Below the pieces are notes generated by a model. It had not been told where the DNA came from and searched no databases. It saw only the letters and a list, made by a program, of their open reading frames with translations. Position numbers and translations under genes: made by a program. Positions 59,065 to 64,000 of a stretch of DNA of 64,000 bases are shown here, in pieces; the first letter of the stretch is position 1; each line of letters begins with the position of its first letter. This stretch comes from Helicobacter pylori NQ4053. Its GTDB lineage: Bacteria > Campylobacterota > Campylobacteria > Campylobacterales > Helicobacteraceae. The DNA is taken from NCBI RefSeq assembly GCF_000274605.1, contig NZ_AKNV01000006.1, positions 248,001 to 312,000 of the forward strand, in the 5' to 3' direction.

Positions 59065-59120
59065 GTATTTATATATTTATGTATTTATGTATTTATGTAT
59101 TTATGTATTTATGTATTTAA
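59065..59120. repeat. 8-bp tandem repeat (GTATTTAT) upstream of a secreted-protein gene
   Basis: Seven units of 8 bases. Units at 59081-59112 are four exact copies; the second unit (59073) and the last (59113) each differ at one base. It lies 150 bases before the ATG at 59270. Confidence 0.9.
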
Positions 59121-59269
59121 TATTATTACTCACATTTTTAAATTATTATTGCATATTTTTATTTTTTCTTAAGCTAACTTACTATAAGTTATCCCAGTAT
59201 TTCGCTTTTTTGAGAAATACCACCTACCCTAAAAGCGTAGGACATTTTTTTCACAGAAAGGAAGCTACA

Positions 59270-59848
59270 ATGAACGCATTGAAAAAATTAAGTTTCTGCG
59301 CCTTGCTATCCCTAGGCCTCTTCGCTCAAACAGCGCATGCTAAGAGTTTGAAAGACACGATTAACTATCCTGATTGGCTTAAAATCAATCTTTTTAAAGA
59401 AAAGAACCCGCCCAATCAATATGTCGGATCGGCTTCTATTTCCGGTAAAAGGAACGATTTTTATTCCAACTATATTCCCTATGATGACAAATTACCCCCT
59501 GAAGAGAACGCTGAAAAAGTCGCTCTTTTAAGGGCCAGAATGAACGCTTACAGCTCGTTAGAAAGCGTTTTAATCACTAAAATGCACCATCGTATTGTTA
59601 AAGCGCTTCAAGTTAAAAATAACGCTACCAGCCATTTATTCGGGCTTGTTGATTTTTTAACCTCTAAATCCATTTTGGCTAAAAGGTTCGTGGATACCAC
59701 CAACCATCGTGTGTGTGTCATGGTGCAATTCCCTTTCATTCAGCCTGAAGACTTAATCGCTTACTTTAAAGCCAAACGCATCGACCTTTCTTTAACGAGC
59801 GCTACCCATCTCAGTGCCGTTTTAAATAAGGCGTTGTTCCACCTCTAA
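59270..59848 (+). CDS. Secreted protein resembling the LPP20 family
   Basis: 192 residues. Signal peptide [20 protein letters not shown] with cleavage after TAHA; no lipobox. The mature part has [15 protein letters not shown], a central helix with [13 protein letters not shown], and a late [16 protein letters not shown]. This matches the layout of the LPP20 domain (P-D-W, Y-V-G, helix, V-x-V-x-V strand), but similarity is faint. AAAGGAAG precedes ATG 59270. Its end overlaps the convergent rnhB end by 27 bases. Matches HP1322. Confidence 0.75.
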   Translation: MNALKKLSFCALLSLGLFAQTAHAKSLKDTINYPDWLKINLFKEKNPPNQYVGSASISGKRNDFYSNYIPYDDKLPPEENAEKVALLRARMNAYSSLESVLITKMHHRIVKALQVKNNATSHLFGLVDFLTSKSILAKRFVDTTNHRVCVMVQFPFIQPEDLIAYFKAKRIDLSLTSATHLSAVLNKALFHL

Positions 59849-60436
59849 GAGTTTGGGATTTAAGATGCGGTTTTTAAGCGTGAAGCTATGCCGATGAAAA
59901 GGCGTAGCCCCTAGCTTAATGATCGCTTCTATATGTCGTTTAGTCCCATACCCGCAATTCTTATCCCAGCCGTATTCCTTAAACAAAGCGTGCAACTCTA
60001 GCATTTCTCTGTCCTTAAAGGCTTTCGCCAAAACAGACGCCATAGCGATTTGAGCGATCTTTTCATCGCCCTTGATGATGGTTTGTATATTAGGGTAGCG
60101 TTTGTTCAAGCCAAACGCCGTGTTGCCGTCTATTTTTATTTTATCAGCTAAAGAGCAACCATTTTCTAAAATTTCTTCAATAGCGAGTTTCAAACACACC
60201 CCTAAGCCCAAATGATCAATTTCATTCGCGCTTTTTTTAACCACGAAAAACCCCACCTCACCATGCGTTTTGATTTTATCTTCCAAGAAAAAGCGCTTTT
60301 TGGGGCTGAGCTTTTTGCTATCCTTAAGACCCATTTTTAGAAATTCTAAGGCTGTTTTTTCATCGCACACCACCCCAGCCACAAAAAGCGAGCCAGCCAA
60401 ACACCCCCTACCCGCTTCATCAATGCCTAAAACCAT
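59822..60436 (-). CDS. rnhB: Ribonuclease HII
   Basis: 204 residues. It cuts RNA in RNA-DNA hybrids and single ribonucleotides in DNA. Catalytic acids: GIDEAGRG (Asp and Glu near residues 6-7), the Asp of KIDGNTAFG and the later Asp in [19 protein letters not shown] is the family's C-terminal signature. The N-terminus is a few residues shorter than the form I recall from other strains, and the ATG at 60436 has no clear ribosome site. Confidence 0.93.
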   Translation of the reverse strand: MVLGIDEAGRGCLAGSLFVAGVVCDEKTALEFLKMGLKDSKKLSPKKRFFLEDKIKTHGEVGFFVVKKSANEIDHLGLGVCLKLAIEEILENGCSLADKIKIDGNTAFGLNKRYPNIQTIIKGDEKIAQIAMASVLAKAFKDREMLELHALFKEYGWDKNCGYGTKRHIEAIIKLGATPFHRHSFTLKNRILNPKLLEVEQRLI

Positions 60437-60465
60437 TGATACGCAACCAAACCGGTATAAAATTC

Positions 60466-60717
60466 CTACTCACACGCTCCATGCGTTATCCTGTTTCCTC
60501 TTAGCTTCTTAATAAACTCTGTTAATTCTTTTTCAAAGTTTTTCACGTTTTTTCTGTCGCCTGGCGATGAGGGGATAGTCAAATGATTCGCCCCACTAGT
60601 CAGCTTGGCGTGCTTGCTTCCAGATTCCAAATAAAGATTCAAATCTTTATTGTCATGCAACGCCTCTTTTAAGATCTTACGAATCTCTTTGCTATGAGTG
60701 GCTTTTTCAGGATTCAT
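60466..60717 (-). CDS. Small HicA-like protein, unknown function
   Basis: 83 residues. The second half, [20 protein letters not shown] then [20 protein letters not shown], follows the pattern of HicA-type small RNA-binding folds (Ser-Gly/His, Pro-x-x-Pro, basic C-terminal helix). There is no HicB-like partner next to it, and the usual catalytic His context is only approximate. It lies between rnhB and fumC on the same strand; matches HP1324. Confidence 0.6.
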   Translation of the reverse strand: MNPEKATHSKEIRKILKEALHDNKDLNLYLESGSKHAKLTSGANHLTIPSSPGDRKNVKNFEKELTEFIKKLRGNRITHGACE

Positions 60718-60738
60718 CTCACACGCCCACCCAAGGTT

Positions 60739-62130
60739 TCAAGCCTTAGGCCCAATCATCTTTTCAGGCACCACGAATTTGTCAAAATCTTCAGTGCTCA
60801 AGAGTTTCAATTCCACCGCACTTTCTTTTAGAGAAATGCCTTTTTTGTGGGCGTTTTTAGCGATTTTAGCGGCGTTTTCATAGCCTACATGCGGGTTTAG
60901 GGCGGTTACTAGCATTAAAGAATGGTGCAAGTAATAATCAATTTTTTCTCTATTAGGCTCAATACCGCTCGCGCAATGGGTATTAAAACTTTCCATGCTA
61001 TCGCTTAAGAGCCTCAAACTTTGCAAGAAGTTATAAATAATCACCGGCTTGAACACGTTCAATTCAAAATTACCCTGACTGGCCGCAATGCCAATAGCGG
61101 TATCATTCCCCATCACTTGCACGGCCACCATGGTCATCGCTTCGCATTGCGTGGGGTTGACTTTACCAGGCATAATAGAACTGCCCGGCTCGTTTTCAGG
61201 GATATTAAGCTCGCCCAAACCACAGCGCGGCCCGCTCGCAAGCCATCTAATATCGTTAGCGATTTTCATTAAATTCGCCGCTAAAGCCTTAAAAGCCCCA
61301 TGCGCATAAGCGATAGCGTCATGGCTAGTGAGCGCATGGAATTTATTGGGCGCAGAGATGAATTTCACGCCGCTAAACTCGCTCAATTCTTCAGCCACTT
61401 TTTCACTCAATTCTTTATGAGCGTTTAGCCCTGTGCCTACGGCCGTCCCACCTATGGCCAATTCTCTTAAATGCTCCAAACTCTCTAAAATTTGTTGTTT
61501 AGAATGCTCTAGCATGCTCGCATACCCGCTAAATTCTTGCCCCAAAGTTAAAGGCGTAGCGTCTTGTAAATGCGTGCGTCCGATTTTGACAATCTCTTTA
61601 AATTGTTGGCTTTTGTCTTTAAAAGTCTTTAACAAATTCTCTAAACTAGGGAGCAGTTTGTGCGTGATTTCTAGCACACTCACAATGTGCATAGCGGTAG
61701 GGAAAGTGTCGTTGGAGCTTTGAGACATGTTCACATCATCGTTAGGGTGGATGAGTTTTTTCTCTCTAAAATTACCCCCTAAAATTTCGGTAGCCTTATT
61801 GGCAATGACTTCATTGAGGTTCATGTTCGTTTGAGTCCCGCTCCCTGTTTGCCATATCGCTAAGGGAAACTCGCCGCACAACTCGCCTTTTAAAATGCAA
61901 TCGCATGCCTTGATAATGGCTTGCGATTTTTCCAGACTCAATTTCCCTAACTTGTGATTGACAACCGCCAGACTCCTTTTGAGTTTGGCAAACGCGCCAA
62001 TGAGTTCTTTAGGCATTTTTTCAATGCCGATTTTAAAGTTTTCAAGACTGCGTTGTGTTTGAGCCCCCCAGTATTGGCTATCATCTACTTTGATTTCGCC
62101 CATCGTGTCATGTTCAATCCTAAATTGCAT
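60739..62130 (-). CDS. fumC: Fumarate hydratase class II
   Basis: 463 residues. Interconverts fumarate and malate; iron-independent homotetramer. The signature [17 protein letters not shown] with the active serine loop, the [17 protein letters not shown]-like [19 protein letters not shown] and [20 protein letters not shown] are intact. Divergent from crdA by 174 bases. Confidence 0.97.
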   Translation of the reverse strand: MQFRIEHDTMGEIKVDDSQYWGAQTQRSLENFKIGIEKMPKELIGAFAKLKRSLAVVNHKLGKLSLEKSQAIIKACDCILKGELCGEFPLAIWQTGSGTQTNMNLNEVIANKATEILGGNFREKKLIHPNDDVNMSQSSNDTFPTAMHIVSVLEITHKLLPSLENLLKTFKDKSQQFKEIVKIGRTHLQDATPLTLGQEFSGYASMLEHSKQQILESLEHLRELAIGGTAVGTGLNAHKELSEKVAEELSEFSGVKFISAPNKFHALTSHDAIAYAHGAFKALAANLMKIANDIRWLASGPRCGLGELNIPENEPGSSIMPGKVNPTQCEAMTMVAVQVMGNDTAIGIAASQGNFELNVFKPVIIYNFLQSLRLLSDSMESFNTHCASGIEPNREKIDYYLHHSLMLVTALNPHVGYENAAKIAKNAHKKGISLKESAVELKLLSTEDFDKFVVPEKMIGPKA

Positions 62131-62263
62131 GCTAATCCTTTGAAATTTGATTTTAAAACCTTAAAAAAATAGCATAAACTCTTATACCTTCTACTTAAAA
62201 ACCCTAATTTTTTAAACACCATTTCCACAATTTTTACACAAAAGAGGGTTATTATCCGTTCGC

Positions 62264-62281
62264 AACAAGGATTTCCTTGTT
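62264..62281 (+). promoter_or_regulatory. 18-bp palindrome in the crdA leader
   Basis: AACAAGGA and TCCTTGTT face each other with a 2-base spacer, 23 bases before the crdA ATG and about 10 bases after a TTATTAT -10-like sequence. It could be a regulator site or an RNA hairpin. The known regulator of crdA in H. pylori is the copper-responsive CrsRS system; binding here is not shown. Confidence 0.5.
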
Positions 62282-62304
62282 ATCTTAATTTAAAGGTCAA
62301 AACG

Positions 62305-62682
62305 ATGAAAAAGTTAGCCACTTTATTTTTAATAAGCGTGTTGGGGGTTATGAGTTTGAACGCATGGGAGCAAACCCTAAAAGCTAATGATTTGGAAGTG
62401 AAAATCAAATCCGTGGGTAACCCCATTAAAGGCGATAACACTTTTGTGCTTAGCCCCACTTTAAAAGGTAAGGCTTTAGAAAAAGCTATCGTTAGGGTGC
62501 AGTTTATGATGCCTGAAATGCCTGGCATGCCAGCGATGAAAGAAATGGCGCAAGTGAGTGAAAAAAACGGCCTTTATGAAGCTAAAACCAATCTTTCCAT
62601 GAACGGGACATGGCAAGTTAGGGTGGATATTAAATCCAAAGAAGGCAAAGTTTATCGCGCTAAAACAAGCCTGGATTTATAA
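62305..62682 (+). CDS. crdA: Copper resistance protein CrdA
   Basis: 125 residues, secreted. Signal peptide MKKLATLFLISVLGVMSLNA; the mature protein is a YtkA-like beta domain (VRVQFMMPEMPGMPAMKEMA, NLSMNGTWQVRVDI). The Met cluster MMPEMPGMPAMKEM is a likely copper(I) site in the periplasm. First gene of crdABCD, four bases before crdB. Assignment rests on sequence and on the order crdA-crdB-crdC. Confidence 0.92.
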   Translation: MKKLATLFLISVLGVMSLNAWEQTLKANDLEVKIKSVGNPIKGDNTFVLSPTLKGKALEKAIVRVQFMMPEMPGMPAMKEMAQVSEKNGLYEAKTNLSMNGTWQVRVDIKSKEGKVYRAKTSLDL

Positions 62683-62686
62683 GTGC

Positions 62687-63925
62687 ATGCGATCTTTTAT
62701 AAGCGCGTTTGATAAAAGGGGTGTTTTAATACGCCTCCTAACAGCCTTGTTACTGCTTTTTAGTTTGGGTTTGGCTAAAGATTTAGAGATCCAATCTTTT
62801 GTGGCTAAATACCTTTCTAAAAATCAAAAAATACAAGCCTTACAAGAGCAAATTGACGCTTTAAATTCTCAAGAAAAAGTCGTTAGCAAATGGGATAACC
62901 CTATTTTGTATTTAGGCTATAACAACGCTAACGTGAGCGATTTTTTCAGGCTGGATAGCACCTTAATGCAAAACATGAGCTTGGGATTGTCTCAAAAAGT
63001 GGATTTAAATGGTAAAAAACTCACGCAATCTCAAATGATCAATCTAGAAAAGCAAAAAAAGATATTAGAGCTTAAAAAAACCAAACAGCAATTAGCGATC
63101 AATTTAATGATAAATGGCATTGAAAATTATAAAAACCAACAAGAAATAGAGCTTTTAAAGACAGCGATTAAAAACTTAGAAAACACCCTCTATCAAGCCA
63201 ACCATTCCAGTTCGCCCGATTTAATAGCGATCGCTAAATTAGAAATTTTAAAATCGCAATTAGAAATCAAAAAAAACAATTTAGAAGAAGCGCTCTCTAG
63301 CAGCCATTATTCCATGGGCGAATTGGCTTTTAAAGAAAACGAGATTTTAAGCATTGCCCCTAAAAATTTTGAATTTAATAAAGAGCAAGAGCTATATAAC
63401 ATCAGCGCCACTAATTACGATATTGCGATCGCCAGGCTTGATGAAGAAAAAGCGCAAAAAGACATCACTTTGGCTAAAAAAAGCTTTTTAGAAGACGTGA
63501 ATGTTACCGGGGTGTATTATTTCCGCTCCAAACAATACTATAACTACGACATGTTTAGCGTCGCTTTGTCTATCCCCTTACCCCTTTATGGCAAGCAGGC
63601 TAAATTAGTGGAGCAAAAGAAAAAAGAAAGCTTGGTGTTTAAAAGCGAAGTGGAAAACGCCAAAAACAAAACGCACCACCTGGCCCTAAAACTCCTTAAA
63701 AAATTAGAAACCTTGCAAAAAAACCTGGAAGCGATCAATAAAATTGTAAGGCAGAATGAAAAAATCGCGCAAATTTATGCACTTGATTTGAAATCTAATG
63801 GCGATTACAACGCTTATTACAACGCTTTTAATGACAAAATCACCATTCAAATCACCCAGCTTGAAACCTTGAGCGCTCTAAATAGCGCTTATTTGTCCTT
63901 ACAAAACCTTAAAGGATTAGAATGA
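62687..63925 (+). CDS. crdB: TolC-like outer membrane efflux protein CrdB
   Basis: 412 residues, outer-membrane factor family. A signal peptide (about residues 14-30, RLLTALLLLFSLGLAKD) is followed by long amphipathic helices and beta segments such as NPILYLGYNNANVSDFFRL and VTGVYYFRSKQYYNYDMFSV. It forms the outer duct for copper efflux with the membrane-fusion protein encoded next. It overlaps crdC by 4 bases. Confidence 0.92.
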   Translation: MRSFISAFDKRGVLIRLLTALLLLFSLGLAKDLEIQSFVAKYLSKNQKIQALQEQIDALNSQEKVVSKWDNPILYLGYNNANVSDFFRLDSTLMQNMSLGLSQKVDLNGKKLTQSQMINLEKQKKILELKKTKQQLAINLMINGIENYKNQQEIELLKTAIKNLENTLYQANHSSSPDLIAIAKLEILKSQLEIKKNNLEEALSSSHYSMGELAFKENEILSIAPKNFEFNKEQELYNISATNYDIAIARLDEEKAQKDITLAKKSFLEDVNVTGVYYFRSKQYYNYDMFSVALSIPLPLYGKQAKLVEQKKKESLVFKSEVENAKNKTHHLALKLLKKLETLQKNLEAINKIVRQNEKIAQIYALDLKSNGDYNAYYNAFNDKITIQITQLETLSALNSAYLSLQNLKGLE

Positions 63926-64000
63926 AACGGCTTTTATTGTTAGCCCTGACCTTATTTTTTAGCCTCTCATGCGCTAACGCTCAAGAAATTAAAGAAACTC
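63922..64000 (+). CDS. crdC: Membrane-fusion protein CrdC, N-terminal part
   Basis: Partial; 26 codons up to the window edge. MKRLLLLALTLFFSLSCANA is an export signal with a cysteine that does not make a classical lipobox, then QEIKET. Position after crdB with an ATGA overlap indicates the periplasmic adaptor of the copper efflux pump; the visible sequence alone could not identify it. Confidence 0.75.
   Translation, partial: MKRLLLLALTLFFSLSCANAQEIKET

Noticed and set aside
1-64000. CRISPR array or intact prophage/insertion sequence
   Set aside because: No regularly spaced direct repeats with unique spacers, and no transposase, integrase or phage structural genes.

Overview
This window is a Helicobacter pylori chromosome segment. 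Gene order and protein sequences match the block that strain 26695 numbers roughly HP1251 to HP1328; those locus equivalents come from memory of that genome, not from a search. The species call rests on several things visible here: complex I genes in which nuoE and nuoF are replaced by two unrelated genes, pflA and algC following nuoN, the copper genes crdA-crdB-crdC, the separate pnuC-like/thiN pair, low G+C, and many simple-sequence repeats.

Layout. 1-3830 (minus): an oligopeptide/YejA-type ABC importer (permease, binding protein), trpS and a bioC-like methyltransferase. 3949-6836 (plus): secG, frr, pyrE, an RDD membrane protein and a sirtuin. 6941-24737 (plus): the complete 14-gene complex I cluster, running on into flagellar pflA and the phosphohexomutase algC with overlapping or abutting genes. 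24950-25324: a small charged orphan. 25575-31981 (minus): trpE-G-D-C(F)-B-A, all enzymes from chorismate to tryptophan.

31982-39112 is the accessory region. It holds three GT9-type (heptosyltransferase-like) lipopolysaccharide glycosyltransferases, an EcoRV-like restriction-modification system whose endonuclease gene carries two lesions, several gene remnants, and a perfect 200-bp direct repeat bracketing about 5.6 kb. One glycosyltransferase begins with a (TA)13 tract that puts it out of frame with its well-placed ATG. It therefore looks like a phase-variable gene caught in the OFF state.

39180-43217: a secreted class C acid phosphatase, a YceI-family secreted protein, and a thiamine group. 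The thiamine group is tenA, then a TPP riboswitch with its own promoter, then a pnuC-like transporter and thiamine pyrophosphokinase, so the transporter probably carries thiamine. An intergenic region before tenA contains a 21-bp perfect inverted repeat and nested hairpins. 43218-43918 has no gene but contains tiny or decayed reading frames.

43919-57762 (minus) is one continuous translation/secretion run: rpsJ-rplC-rplD-rplW-rplB-rpsS-rplV-rpsC-rplP-rpmC-rpsQ-rplN-rplX-rplE-rpsN-rpsH-rplF-rplR-rpsE-rplO-secY-map-infA-rpmJ-rpsM-rpsK-rpsD-rpoA-rplQ. This is S10, spc and alpha joined. 57925-64000 holds an AAA ATPase, a secreted protein behind an 8-bp tandem repeat, rnhB, a small HicA-like protein, fumC, and the start of the crd copper-resistance operon. 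No rRNA, tRNA, intact insertion sequence or CRISPR array was seen.
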